A stretch of 64,000 bases of DNA from Arenibacter sp. 6A1 (GCF_012272855.1 NZ_JAAXCQ010000021.1:1-64000); one strand, 5' to 3'; counted from the first letter of the stretch, positions 35,358-44,269 are shown. The notes: a model not told the origin generated them from the letters alone. Numbers and translations: made by a program.

Positions 35358-36089
35358 ATGCAATTAATCAAACTTAGTGCCACAGATTCCACAAACGCCT
35401 TTTTAAAGGAATTGTTGTCGGTACAAAAACAGGCCGATTTTACCGTAGTGACAACGGATGCCCAGTTAAAAGGCAGGGGGCAAATGGGCACAACCTGGGA
35501 GGCAGCGCCTGGTAAGAACTTAACCTTTAGTGTGTTGAATAACCTCGGTTCGCTAAATGTAACGGAGCAGTTTAATTTAAATATATTGGTCTCCATAGCT
35601 ATTTATGAGGTGCTAGAGCAGTATCAGGTGCCAGATTTGAGGATAAAATGGCCTAACGACATTATGTCAGGTCATTCAAAAATATGTGGAATTCTAATAG
35701 AAAATATTTTATCTGGCCATAATATACAGTCGGCTATTATCGGAATAGGCTTAAATGTAAATCAATTGGAATTTAATGCCCTGGCAAATGTATCGTCCTT
35801 AAAGTTATTGATGGGGGTGCATTTTGATCTGGAAGAATTGCTGCAGGCTATTGTCGCAAAGTTAAAGGTGCTTTTTGTAGCATTTGAACAAGAAGGAGTC
35901 GATCAACTGAAATCCTATTATGAAAGTCTGTTGTTTCGAAAAGATAAGCCCTCGACCTTTAAGGATGAGAATGGGGAGCTGTTTATGGGCTTTATTAATG
36001 GTGTGTCCGACTCTGGCACACTAATAATTCTTTTGGAGGACAATATAAAAAAGGAGTTTAATTTAAAAGAGGTAAAGCTTTTATATTAA
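35358..36089 (+). CDS. birA: Biotin-[acetyl-CoA-carboxylase] ligase
   Basis: This protein activates biotin with ATP and attaches it to carboxylase lysines, including presumably the pyruvate carboxylase at 46.6-50.1 kb. It has 243 residues from the ATG at 35358; a TTG two codons upstream is less likely. The catalytic domain shows TDSTNAFL, the loop GRGQMGTTWEA (the usual GRGRxGRxW with Gln, Met and Thr variants) and RIKWPNDIM with the catalytic lysine. It lacks the N-terminal helix-turn-helix of E. coli BirA, so it is a class I ligase with no repressor function. Confidence 0.93.
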   Translation: MQLIKLSATDSTNAFLKELLSVQKQADFTVVTTDAQLKGRGQMGTTWEAAPGKNLTFSVLNNLGSLNVTEQFNLNILVSIAIYEVLEQYQVPDLRIKWPNDIMSGHSKICGILIENILSGHNIQSAIIGIGLNVNQLEFNALANVSSLKLLMGVHFDLEELLQAIVAKLKVLFVAFEQEGVDQLKSYYESLLFRKDKPSTFKDENGELFMGFINGVSDSGTLIILLEDNIKKEFNLKEVKLLY

Positions 36090-36123
36090 ACTCCCGAAAT
36101 CACTTATGAAATAGTAAAGCTAT

Positions 36124-36516
36124 TTAAAGCTTACTGAGATTGTCTGATAAAGTTCCTATGAAATTAGTGATAGGCGATTTAATCATCATAGCCATCATAG
36201 GGTTAAAATCGCCTTCAAAGCTAAGGGATACTTCGCTTTTGTTGGCATCGATCTCCTTGATGTCTGCAGTAAGGGTAAATGGCAGTTTTTCACTGGCTGC
36301 ACCCAATACTACCTGAGAATTTGGAGTTTCTTGTTTTTTTTGTAAAACAATTTCCGGCATCCCTTTTAAGGCAAAAAGAAATCTGTTTTCGTTTAAAATT
36401 TCAAATTTGCTGATATTTTCAGGCATCAATTTTTCGAAATTTTTAATATCACTAAGAAAATCAAAAACTTCTTTACTGCTTTTTGATACCGTTTTAATGG
36501 GTGTTTCTAGATGCAT
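36124..36516 (-). CDS. SRPBCC (START/Bet v1-like) protein
   Basis: The 130-residue soluble protein has the SRPBCC helix-grip fold: VFDFLSDIKNFEKLMPENI (the typical opening helix), a run of beta strands, and a long amphipathic C-terminal helix. This fold forms a hydrophobic ligand pocket, but no ligand can be named. It starts 4 bases after pyrE and is presumably co-transcribed, an order frequent in flavobacteria. The ending is convergent with birA. Confidence 0.82.
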   Translation of the reverse strand: MHLETPIKTVSKSSKEVFDFLSDIKNFEKLMPENISKFEILNENRFLFALKGMPEIVLQKKQETPNSQVVLGAASEKLPFTLTADIKEIDANKSEVSLSFEGDFNPMMAMMIKSPITNFIGTLSDNLSKL

Positions 36517-36520
36517 AGTA

Positions 36521-37162
36521 TTATTGTTTCCAGGTTGAAGGGTTGCTTTTCCACTCTAAAAGTGTATTTAATTGCTCTTCCTTAATGTAGTTGGTGTCCG
36601 AAGCTTGTTGAATTAGATGCTCATAATCGCTTAAAGTATGTAAATCTAAATTGCTGTTTTTAAAGTTTTCATTGGCAACATCAAAGCCATACGTAAATAT
36701 AGCGATCATTCCCTTAACGTTGGCACCACTGTTTTTTAGGGCTTCGACGGCATTTAAGCTACTTTTACCGGTACTGATCAAATCTTCTATGACCACTACA
36801 TTTTGGTTGGGTTCTAAATGTCCCTCAATTTGATTTTGACGACCATGAGATTTTGGTTCGGGCCTGACATATACAAAAGGTAAACCTAGGTATTCGGCTA
36901 CCAGCATACCAATACCGATAGCTCCCGTAGCAACTCCGGCGATGACATCGGGTTTCCCATATAGGTTTTCTAGCTGTTTTGCCATTTGCTCTCTTACGTA
37001 GTTTCTTATTATAGGATAAGAGAGAATAATCCTATTATCGCAATAAATTGGAGACTTCCATCCTGAAGCCCATGTAAATGGATTTTCAGGATTCAACTTT
37101 ATTGCATTAATTTGTAGCAGAAGTTCTGCTGTTTTTTTCGCAGTGTCTTTATCTAAAATCAT
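36521..37162 (-). CDS. pyrE: Orotate phosphoribosyltransferase
   Basis: This enzyme joins orotate to PRPP to give OMP in pyrimidine synthesis. It has 213 residues from the ATG at 37162; the frame extends 45 residues upstream into the divergent NUDIX gene without conservation, so that extension is rejected. Visible sites are WASGWKSPIYCDNR (orotate loop), GVATGAIGIG, YVRPEPKSHGRQNQIEG (flexible loop with the catalytic Lys) and the PRPP motif VVVIEDLISTGKSS. Its -7 box TACATTTG ends 5 bases before the ATG, which suggests a leaderless mRNA. Starts of pyrE and the NUDIX gene are 7 bases apart. Confidence 0.95.
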   Translation of the reverse strand: MILDKDTAKKTAELLLQINAIKLNPENPFTWASGWKSPIYCDNRIILSYPIIRNYVREQMAKQLENLYGKPDVIAGVATGAIGIGMLVAEYLGLPFVYVRPEPKSHGRQNQIEGHLEPNQNVVVIEDLISTGKSSLNAVEALKNSGANVKGMIAIFTYGFDVANENFKNSNLDLHTLSDYEHLIQQASDTNYIKEEQLNTLLEWKSNPSTWKQ

Positions 37163-37166
37163 AACG

Positions 37167-37174
37167 CAAATGTA
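37167..37174 (-). promoter_or_regulatory. -7 box of pyrE overlapping the NUDIX start
   Basis: The minus strand reads TACATTTG, a full TAnnTTTG match, only 5 bases before the pyrE ATG and overlapping the divergent NUDIX ATG at 37170. Confidence 0.5.
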
Positions 37175-37757
37175 TAAAGTTTTTGTTAATGAGTCACCTT
37201 TGATTTTAACAAATAAGCTGTCAGACGCTGCAAATAATAAATATTTTTTATTAAACGGTACGGCTATTAATGAAGCCATAGATTCTTTGGTGAACAAAAA
37301 ATTAGGCCAGGCTTTTGTTTATCATCCTAACCATGAGGAGATTTTGAAGAAATTTTCCAAGAAAATTCCGATTGTAGTGGCTGCGGGAGGGGTGGTAACC
37401 AACAAAGAAGGGAAAGTTCTTTTTATTTATAGGAACAATAAATGGGATTTGCCCAAGGGAAAACTCGATAAGGGAGAGTCTATTGAGGAGTGTGCTATTA
37501 GGGAAGTTGAGGAAGAAACAGGGGTAAAAGGCCTGAAAATTGAGAATTTCCTAAGAACTACCTACCACTTGTTCAAGCGCAATGGGGTATATAAATTAAA
37601 AGAAGTTCATTGGTTTGCCATGAATACTACTTACAAAGGCGAGCTTACCGGCCAGGTAGACGAAGGGATTGAAAAAGTAAAATGGAAAGGGCCTAAAAAA
37701 ATAAAAAAGGCCTTGGAAAATTCCTATGCCAATATTAGGATTCTTTTCGAAGATTAA
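37170..37757 (+). CDS. NUDIX hydrolase
   Basis: The 195-residue protein has the complete NUDIX box GKLDKGESIEECAIREVEEETG near residues 105-127 (Mg2+-binding glutamates in REVEEE), in a typical barrel with VVAAGGVVTNKEGKVLF before it. It has an N-terminal extension of about 75 residues (YKVFVNESPLILTNK start) that is absent from the smallest NUDIX proteins and is common in Bacteroidota. It hydrolyses a nucleoside-diphosphate-linked substrate, not identifiable here. The ATG at 37170 is preferred; the longer frame has a GTG inside pyrE. It converges with the M14 peptidase gene 3 bases downstream. Confidence 0.88.
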   Translation: MYKVFVNESPLILTNKLSDAANNKYFLLNGTAINEAIDSLVNKKLGQAFVYHPNHEEILKKFSKKIPIVVAAGGVVTNKEGKVLFIYRNNKWDLPKGKLDKGESIEECAIREVEEETGVKGLKIENFLRTTYHLFKRNGVYKLKEVHWFAMNTTYKGELTGQVDEGIEKVKWKGPKKIKKALENSYANIRILFED

Positions 37758-37760
37758 TCC

Positions 37761-39509
37761 TTATTCCTTTAAAATCCGGTATATAGGGTATTGCATATGG
37801 GCTTGTTCGTAATATGGCGACTGTTTATAAATCCAGTCTAGTTGCGAATACCAGCTATTTGCAAAAAGACTGTCGTTTTCTTTCTTGGTATTAAAGCGCT
37901 CTTTTAGGTGTATATCCTCTTGTAGGAGTGCTGTGGCTATATCTTCGAAAACATAAGGCGAAAACCCCTCTTTTTGTTGCAGAATGGCATCGAAGAAATT
38001 CCAATTAAAAAAAGAATCCGTGGCCTCTGGTTCTAGGGTTTCTAGTAAATAGCGCACCCCTTTTTGATTGGTCGGCACTATAATATCGCCGGCAGAAAAG
38101 TTTATTTTTTGGAGATTAGAGCTTACTTGGGTGTTGTAATGGGGATAGTGGCCCTCGTAAGGCTGGCTGTAAGTATCATAAGTTTTAATCTTATAAGCCT
38201 CAACGGTAATGCTGCTGTCTTTTTTTAAGGTCTCAAAGCTTATTTGGTTTACGCTAAATAGTTCAAGGATCCTATCCCAGCCCTTTTTTAGGATATAGGC
38301 CTTGGGAATCTTTACCGTCTTGGTAGGGGTGAAATAATTTTGATACTCGACTTCTTTTGTAAAAGGTCTGTCCCGATGGTACTTAAGTCGAGGAAAACCA
38401 GTGACTTCGCTAGGAATGATATCGGCTTCAAACCCTTTGAACCGAAGGGTAGTGCTTTTGGTAGTGTCAATGGCCCATTGAATGGGGTAGTCTTGTTTTT
38501 CTAGGTAGGATTCAAAGGTCCTCTCTCTTAACTGTTTTATTTTTTTAGTGTCGCGATCCGCAATTTCTAGCATCTTTGTCATCAGCACATAGGTGCCTTC
38601 AACTCTTTTGGGGTAGGGCTTAAGCCTATGGGTCTCGACCATTAACCCTAAGGTATTCCACAGGCTTGCATAACCAGTAGAATATCGGGGGTAATCCATG
38701 AACTGGGAAAAGCCTTTCTCCGGTACTTCATTAAATACGTTGACATAGGGTGTTATATCCCATTGCACTTTAGCTAGTGATTTTTCTAGGGAAGGCATCA
38801 TTTCCTGGTGGATGTATTCGCCTAATGCTCCGTCTAGTTTATTGTGCTGAGTGAAGAGATGGGTGAGGGTATATTGGTAATCGGCACCATTGCTTACATG
38901 GTTGTCGATAAATATATCGGGTTTTATCATATGAAAAATAGCAGCAAAACTGTGCATATTTTTGGTGTCCGTTTTGATAAAATCGCGATTCAGGTCGTAA
39001 TTTTTGGTGTTTCCCCTAAAACCATAAGATTTGGGGCCGTTTTGGTTGGCCCTAGTAAAGGAGTTTCTGTTTAGAGCCCCACCAATATTGTAAATAGGAA
39101 TGGTGACGACTACAGTGTTTTTTGGTGACGATATTTTTTTTAGCGCCAAATCCCTGAAGAGCATCATAGTAGCATCAATTCCATCGCTCTCTCCGGGGTG
39201 TATGCCGTTATTAATTAGAATGACTGTTTTGGTTTTGCCTATTTTTTGGAAGTTAAACTCCGATTCCGCATTAAAAGTCACCATATGCAACGGCAAGCCG
39301 CTATCCGTACTTCCTACGCTCCGTATACCAACTTGGGGGAATTCTTTCGCTAACGCTTTATAAAAGGCTATGGTTTGGTCGTAAGTGGCTGTTTCCTCGC
39401 CTTTGCTTTGTTCAAATACGGTTTTGAAAGTAGTGGTCTCCTTTGTATCCTTATCCTTGCAAGAGGAAAAATGAAAAAGTAAACATAGGGATAGGAGGAA
39501 TCTCTTCAA
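37761..39509 (-). CDS. M14 zinc carboxypeptidase family lipoprotein
   Basis: The 582-residue exported protein has a lipoprotein signal peptide (KRFLLSLCLLFHFSSC, lipobox SSC near residue 17). The peptidase M14 catalytic region spans about 55-320: NNGIHPGESDG with the HxxE zinc ligands, the NRNSFTRANQNGP segment, DNHVSNGADYQY with the third His ligand region, and VETHRLKPYPKR with a catalytic acidic residue. A C-terminal beta-rich module of about 240 residues follows. The start is TTG at 39509: a stop lies six codons upstream, and losing this start would remove the signal peptide. It is likely anchored to the outer membrane. Confidence 0.87.
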   Translation of the reverse strand: MKRFLLSLCLLFHFSSCKDKDTKETTTFKTVFEQSKGEETATYDQTIAFYKALAKEFPQVGIRSVGSTDSGLPLHMVTFNAESEFNFQKIGKTKTVILINNGIHPGESDGIDATMMLFRDLALKKISSPKNTVVVTIPIYNIGGALNRNSFTRANQNGPKSYGFRGNTKNYDLNRDFIKTDTKNMHSFAAIFHMIKPDIFIDNHVSNGADYQYTLTHLFTQHNKLDGALGEYIHQEMMPSLEKSLAKVQWDITPYVNVFNEVPEKGFSQFMDYPRYSTGYASLWNTLGLMVETHRLKPYPKRVEGTYVLMTKMLEIADRDTKKIKQLRERTFESYLEKQDYPIQWAIDTTKSTTLRFKGFEADIIPSEVTGFPRLKYHRDRPFTKEVEYQNYFTPTKTVKIPKAYILKKGWDRILELFSVNQISFETLKKDSSITVEAYKIKTYDTYSQPYEGHYPHYNTQVSSNLQKINFSAGDIIVPTNQKGVRYLLETLEPEATDSFFNWNFFDAILQQKEGFSPYVFEDIATALLQEDIHLKERFNTKKENDSLFANSWYSQLDWIYKQSPYYEQAHMQYPIYRILKE

Positions 39510-39632
39510 AGCTGGGTTGTGGTTTTAGTATGTTGGTAATTAGCTTAAAAAATAGAGTGATGTGTGGGGGTGAAGCCTAACGCTCCGCTTGTAACAAGCA
39601 ATCAAAATTAATTAAAAAAACGAAGGTAATTT

Positions 39633-40037
39633 CTAAATTGCTTTGGTGATTTCTTCAATTTCAGATTTTCGGATAGGTTTGCTATTAAAGGCAATGTGAT
39701 GGTGGGTCAATGATTTAAAATTTTCCGATTTTTCTTTGTCGTACTGGTCAATAGAGGAAGTAACTATATTGATATTGATGTTTTTGGAAATAGGCAAGGA
39801 GATAAACGCCTCTAAAAACTCCCATCCGTCCATTACGGGCATATTAATGTCCAAGAAAATCAATTCCGGTAAATGGGTGTTTTCAATAATTATTTTCCTG
39901 ATCTCATCAATGGCTGTCTGACCGTTCTTAAACTCATGGATGTGCTGACAAACCGCTACGGAATTTAATATTTTTTTTATCCCATAAACGGTTATGGGGT
40001 CGTCATCAATAATGAAAATAGTATTAATGTTCTTCAT
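39633..40037 (-). CDS. Single-domain response regulator
   Basis: The 134-residue CheY-like receiver has no output domain: IFIIDDDPITVYGIKKIL (acidic pocket), the phospho-Asp in ELIFLDINMPVMDGWEFL near residue 70, VTSS as the T/S switch and NSKPIRKSEI with the conserved Lys. The start is set at MKNINTIF; the open frame extends 11 residues upstream inside the kinase gene. It overlaps the end of the PAS kinase gene by 14 bases, so the two form a kinase-regulator pair. Confidence 0.9.
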   Translation of the reverse strand: MKNINTIFIIDDDPITVYGIKKILNSVAVCQHIHEFKNGQTAIDEIRKIIIENTHLPELIFLDINMPVMDGWEFLEAFISLPISKNININIVTSSIDQYDKEKSENFKSLTHHHIAFNSKPIRKSEIEEITKAI

Positions 40038-41874
40038 TAAAGTATAAATTAAAAGTGGAGCCAACATCAATTTGGCTTTGTGCGTTAATTTTCCCTCCCA
40101 TGGCTTCTATTTGGTTTTTAACAATAAACAATCCTAACCCTTTTGTGCTGGTATTATTGTGGAATGTCTTGTACATGCCAAATAACTTATGACCATTTTT
40201 TTTCATGTCAATGCCCAAGCCGTTATCTTCAATTTTAATTTGAGTATAATTTTGAACATAATTAACACTTATTTTAATAACAGGATCTATTTCTGGCTTT
40301 TTAAATCGAACGGCATTGGTTAAGATGCTTAAAATTATGGATTCAAAATAAGAGGGAATTACATTTATAAAAACGCCATCTGGAATTTCACAGACCACGG
40401 TTGCCTTATTTTGATCCAATAAGGTAGAAATATTTTTTAAAACTGAATGAATCTTTTCGTTTATATTTATTTTTTTCTTCAATAAGGTTTGCTCACTACT
40501 AATCGTCACTATGTCATTTAAGTTGTGTAGGGTCTCCATAAGATTGTCCGAAGATTCCCTTAGCATCTTCATAATTCTAGCTTTTTCTTCTTCATCTTCT
40601 TCAGTGGTCAGGAAATCGAGCAACATGGAAAAATTTGCCGAATGGGATCTTAGGTTGTGGGAAACGATATGGGCAAAATTAATGAGTTTTTTATTTTGTT
40701 GGGTAGTGACGTGATTGAGGGTTTTTAGTTCCTTTTCCTTTTTTTTAAGATCGGTGATGTCCATATTGATACCTACTAAACCGGTAATTTCACCATTTTC
40801 GCCCTTTAAGGGGATTTTTGATGTTAAAAAGGTCGAAAAGCTTCCGTCAGCATGCTTATGGATAAGTTCCGTATTTAAGGATGGGGTTTGGGAAATCATG
40901 ACCTCCAAATCGTGGTCACGATATTTTTGGGCAGTTTCTTTATCGAAAATATCAAAATCTGTTTTCCCAATAATATCAGTATCGCTTTGAAATCCGCAGA
41001 ATTGTAGTTCGGATTTATTGGCTAAAATTTTTCTAAACTTTGTGTCCTTGATATGAACTTGTATCGGAATATTATTGATTAAGGTTCTTAATAGATGTTC
41101 GTTGGCTTTGGTTTTTTGTTCCTTGTGTACAAAGTCCGTAATGTCTTGGGTAACCACGATCAATCCGGCATATTTTCCGCTTTTATAAAATGGTTTTCCG
41201 GAAACCATTACCCATTTTAAATTCCCTTTAGCGGTGATAATCTGTAATTTTTCCTTCCAGGAGGTTTTGTTTTCCGTAGAAGAGAATATGGCCATGGAAA
41301 TGGTATTCCTGTCGTATCCCGACTTGAAAAAATCTATGATGTTGTTTAAGTTTAACTCAAAATGCTCATCTATTTCCAATATGTTCCTGAAGACCGGACA
41401 GCCAATGACCGTTTCTTGGGTTTTAATATACTCCCAATTTCCAATTTTTCCAGAACGGGAGGTTTCTTGAAGAAGGAATTCTAACTTATCCTTTTCTAAG
41501 TCACTTTTTATTCTTTGCCCCACATCTTCGGTTTGAATGATGGCGCCAATAGCATTCCCATGTTCATCGTACCAAGGGGAAAAAGACCACTCAAAATAGC
41601 TTTCCTTAAAAGTAGGGTCTGTATAGACCTCTATATTGGGTTGTGGCTGTTGGCCGCGAAAACATTCCCTTAGGGATTTTATGGTAGTGTCTCCTAGTTT
41701 TTCGAAAAGATCCCGAAGGTTTTTGTCAATAACTTCACCATGGTTGAAATTAAATTCTTGAGTCCATTTATCGGCCGCAAACACTACCTTAAAATCCTTG
41801 TTTATAAAGGCTATTGGTGTTGGTAGTTGTCTGATTAATATGTTGTCATTGGCTTTGAGGGGGGATCTCAACAT
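40024..41874 (-). CDS. Multi-PAS soluble sensor histidine kinase
   Basis: The 616-residue cytoplasmic kinase has no membrane helices. Three PAS/PAC modules are visible at about 10-120, 130-255 and 265-385 (the third with TDFDIFDKETAQKYRDHDLEV). The dimerisation helix follows with FAHIVSHNLRSHSANFS near 405, where the phospho-His is HNLRS-type. The ATPase domain shows ILTNAVRFKKP (N box), DNGLGID and KGLGLFIVKNQIEAMGG. This HNLRS-type kinase is common in Bacteroidota alongside single-domain receivers. The ligand sensed by the PAS domains is unknown. Confidence 0.9.
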   Translation of the reverse strand: MLRSPLKANDNILIRQLPTPIAFINKDFKVVFAADKWTQEFNFNHGEVIDKNLRDLFEKLGDTTIKSLRECFRGQQPQPNIEVYTDPTFKESYFEWSFSPWYDEHGNAIGAIIQTEDVGQRIKSDLEKDKLEFLLQETSRSGKIGNWEYIKTQETVIGCPVFRNILEIDEHFELNLNNIIDFFKSGYDRNTISMAIFSSTENKTSWKEKLQIITAKGNLKWVMVSGKPFYKSGKYAGLIVVTQDITDFVHKEQKTKANEHLLRTLINNIPIQVHIKDTKFRKILANKSELQFCGFQSDTDIIGKTDFDIFDKETAQKYRDHDLEVMISQTPSLNTELIHKHADGSFSTFLTSKIPLKGENGEITGLVGINMDITDLKKKEKELKTLNHVTTQQNKKLINFAHIVSHNLRSHSANFSMLLDFLTTEEDEEEKARIMKMLRESSDNLMETLHNLNDIVTISSEQTLLKKKININEKIHSVLKNISTLLDQNKATVVCEIPDGVFINVIPSYFESIILSILTNAVRFKKPEIDPVIKISVNYVQNYTQIKIEDNGLGIDMKKNGHKLFGMYKTFHNNTSTKGLGLFIVKNQIEAMGGKINAQSQIDVGSTFNLYFNEEH

Positions 41875-42024
41875 GATTAATGGTTTCTGTAAAATTAGTT
41901 AGAATTTATAAATATTGAAATTCTTTGTTGTGAACTCCATATAATAAGTGGTTTAGTGCCTAATTGCACAAAAAAAAAGAATGCGTTTTTTTTAATCTCT
42001 AGGAAATATCCAAAGCCCTAAAGC

Positions 42025-42483
42025 TTATTTCCATCGAACCGAATCTGGAACCAGTCCGGTATAGTCGCCACCATTTCTAATAACATCCCTAACGATGGAA
42101 GAACTGATGTATGATTTTCCCGAAGAGGTAAGCAAAAATACGGTTTCTATTTCTGATAGTTTTCTGTTGGTATGTGCGATGGCTTTCTCAAATTCGAAAT
42201 CCGCAGGATTCCTTAATCCTCTGAGAATAAAGCCAGCATTAATTTTTTTACAAAAATCTACCGTTAAGCCCTCATAGGTAAGAACCGATATTTTTGGTTC
42301 GTCCTTAAAAGCTTCTGTGATGAATTTTTTACGTTCTTCTAGGGAAAACATGTATTTTTTATCCGAATTGATGCCGATCGCTATCACCAATTCATCAAAA
42401 AGAGTAATGCCTCTTTGAATAATATCGGCATGTCCTAAGGTTAAAGGATCAAAAGAACCTGGAAATACTGCACGTCTTATCAT
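42025..42483 (-). CDS. coaD: Phosphopantetheine adenylyltransferase
   Basis: CoaD makes dephospho-CoA from 4'-phosphopantetheine and ATP. It has 152 residues. Conserved elements are RRAVFPGSFDPLTLGHADII with the HxGH-like GHADI, RGLRNPADFEFE, LTSSGKSYISSSIVRDV, and a C-terminal LVPDSV. The upstream gap towards ddl carries alternative hairpins (42503-42572), suggesting leader control. Confidence 0.95.
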   Translation of the reverse strand: MIRRAVFPGSFDPLTLGHADIIQRGITLFDELVIAIGINSDKKYMFSLEERKKFITEAFKDEPKISVLTYEGLTVDFCKKINAGFILRGLRNPADFEFEKAIAHTNRKLSEIETVFLLTSSGKSYISSSIVRDVIRNGGDYTGLVPDSVRWK

Positions 42484-42502
42484 TGATTTTTCTTTTTAGG
42501 GC

Positions 42503-42572
42503 GACCACCTGAGATTGTAATTGACCTTTGTTAAAGGTGGTCATGAGCCTTGTTCTTAAAAATGAACAAGGC
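42503..42572 (-). promoter_or_regulatory. Alternative hairpins in the ddl-coaD gap
   Basis: Two hairpins lie here: GCCTTGTTC / GAACAAGGC (42547-42572), and GACCACCT / AGGTGGTC (42503-42542). Inside the latter, ACCTTT-GTT-AAAGGT forms a smaller competing hairpin that would block the longer stem. Neither has a T-run, so a plain terminator is unlikely. It lies just before the coaD start. Confidence 0.45.
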
Positions 42573-42600
42573 GTATTGGTTTGGTTTATATAGCCTAAAG

Positions 42601-43584
42601 TTAATTATTTTGTTTCAAAGCTTCCCAAATAGCACTTTCAAAAAGTTCAGCCAAGGAAATACCGGCAGCCTGTGCCTGTTGTGGCAAGATACTTTCGGTG
42701 GTAAGGCCGGGGGTGGTATTCATTTCTAACATATAGGGTTCGTCATCGACGAAAATAAATTCACTTCTAGAGAAACCACGCATTTTTAAGCGCTCGTACG
42801 CTAGTTTAGCTATGTTTGCCACTCGTAAGGCTTGTTGTTCGCTTATTCTTGCCGGGGTAATTTCCTGGGATTTGCCTTCGTATTTGGCAGCGTAATCAAA
42901 AAAGTCGTTTTCCGATACAATTTCTGTGATAGGCAGCACTTTGGTCTGACCTTGATATTTGATGACCCCTACAGACACTTCGGTACCATTTAAAAAGGCT
43001 TCGATAATGATTTCATTATCTTCGGCAAAGGCCTTTTCTATGGCTTTTGCCAAAGCCTCTTTTTCATAGACTTTGCTTATCCCAAAACTACTACCGGCCT
43101 TATTGGCCTTTACAAAACACGGAAGTCCCACGGCAGCAATAATCTCGTCCTCCCTAATTTCATCTCCAAGATTTAAGTAGTAAGACGCGGCCGATTTAAT
43201 TCCATATGGTTTTAAAACACTTAACAGGTCTCGTTTGTTAAACGTTAGGGATGCTTGATAATAGTCACATGAAGTTTGTTTGATGCCCAAAAGTTCGAAA
43301 TATGCCTGCATTAGGCCGTCTTCCCCGGGCGAACCGTGGATAGCATTAAAAACACAGTCGAATTTGATGGATTCAGTGGGGGTGTCTACCGAAAAATCGT
43401 CCTTGTTTACAGGGTGTTCCCGATCGTTCTCATCTACATACACCCACTTTTCCTTTAAAATATGGATTCTGAAGGCATTAAATTTTTCTTTGTTTAAATA
43501 GTCGTAAACAACTTGGCCGCTTATTAGGGAGATTTTGTACTCGCTAGAGTAGCCGCCCATTATGATCGCAACATTTATTTTCAT
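42601..43584 (-). CDS. ddl: D-alanine--D-alanine ligase
   Basis: Ddl makes the D-Ala-D-Ala dipeptide for peptidoglycan, using ATP. It has 327 residues from MKINVAIIMGGYSSEY; 10 upstream residues in the frame are unconserved. ATP-grasp elements are seen: FNAIHGSPGEDGLMQ, FVKANKAGSSFGISKV, EAFLNGTEVSVGVI, GFSRSEFIFVDDEPYMLEMNTTPG with the metal ligands, and PGLTTESILPQQAQAAG. The upstream gap is shared with the divergent PASTA gene. Confidence 0.96.
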   Translation of the reverse strand: MKINVAIIMGGYSSEYKISLISGQVVYDYLNKEKFNAFRIHILKEKWVYVDENDREHPVNKDDFSVDTPTESIKFDCVFNAIHGSPGEDGLMQAYFELLGIKQTSCDYYQASLTFNKRDLLSVLKPYGIKSAASYYLNLGDEIREDEIIAAVGLPCFVKANKAGSSFGISKVYEKEALAKAIEKAFAEDNEIIIEAFLNGTEVSVGVIKYQGQTKVLPITEIVSENDFFDYAAKYEGKSQEITPARISEQQALRVANIAKLAYERLKMRGFSRSEFIFVDDEPYMLEMNTTPGLTTESILPQQAQAAGISLAELFESAIWEALKQNN

Positions 43585-43654
43585 AGTTCTGTTAAGGGTA
43601 AAATCAATAAACAAATATCATGTGTTCAAAGTAAAGAAAAAGCATTCGGTTTTC

Positions 43655-43662
43655 TATCTTTG
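43655..43662 (+). promoter_or_regulatory. -7 box of the PASTA / pseudouridine synthase operon
   Basis: TATCTTTG (TAnnTTTG) ends 20 bases before the PASTA gene ATG. A -33 element is not obvious. Confidence 0.45.
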
Positions 43663-43681
43663 CCAGACTATAAAATATAAC

Positions 43682-44269
43682 ATGGGAAATTTTTTTAAAT
43701 TTTTATTTAGTAAATCATTTTTTGTGCAATTGGTGCTAGCGCTAATTGTAACGGTGGTTTTGGTGATAGGTGCCATGCAGTGGCTGAAAAATTCTACCAA
43801 TCACGGCGAATTTGTAGAAGTCCCGGATCTCTCTAAAATGTCGATCAGTGAGATGAGATCAGTGGTCGAAAAGGCAAAATTGAGATATGAAGTGTTAGAT
43901 TCTGCTAACTATAATCCCGATTATCCGCGGTTTTCTATAATAGATCAAAATCCCCCTGCCGGGAACAAGGTCAAGGAAAACAGAAAACTCTACATCACCG
44001 TAAACCCTTCTGGCTACCAAAAGGTAAGTATCCCCAATATTATTCAAGTTACCCAAAGGAACGCAAGCGCCATGCTAAAGGCAGTAGGCTTGGAGGTAGA
44101 GCGGGTGAGCTATATTGATAAATTGGGAAAAGATATGGTGTACGAAATTAAATATAAAGGCAAGAGTATTTCTCCTGGGGATAAATTGCCTAAGACCTCA
44201 AAAATAGAATTGGTTTGTGGGAACGGTAATATTGCCGGAAATATCCCAGTAGAAACAGATTCACAATAG
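43682..44269 (+). CDS. PASTA domain membrane protein
   Basis: The 195-residue single-pass membrane protein has one helix (about 12-32, FFVQLVLALIVTVVLVIG region) followed by PASTA repeats. The first PASTA is near 45-110 (VPDLSKMSISEMRSVVEKAKL, IIDQNPPAGNKVKENRKLYITVN), and a second is near 115-185. PASTA domains bind peptidoglycan fragments and are best known from penicillin-binding proteins and Ser/Thr kinases; here no catalytic part is present. The chosen ATG is preceded by a -7 box, whereas the longer frame overlaps the divergent ddl gene. It is 3 bases upstream of the RluD-like gene. Confidence 0.88.
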   Translation: MGNFFKFLFSKSFFVQLVLALIVTVVLVIGAMQWLKNSTNHGEFVEVPDLSKMSISEMRSVVEKAKLRYEVLDSANYNPDYPRFSIIDQNPPAGNKVKENRKLYITVNPSGYQKVSIPNIIQVTQRNASAMLKAVGLEVERVSYIDKLGKDMVYEIKYKGKSISPGDKLPKTSKIELVCGNGNIAGNIPVETDSQ

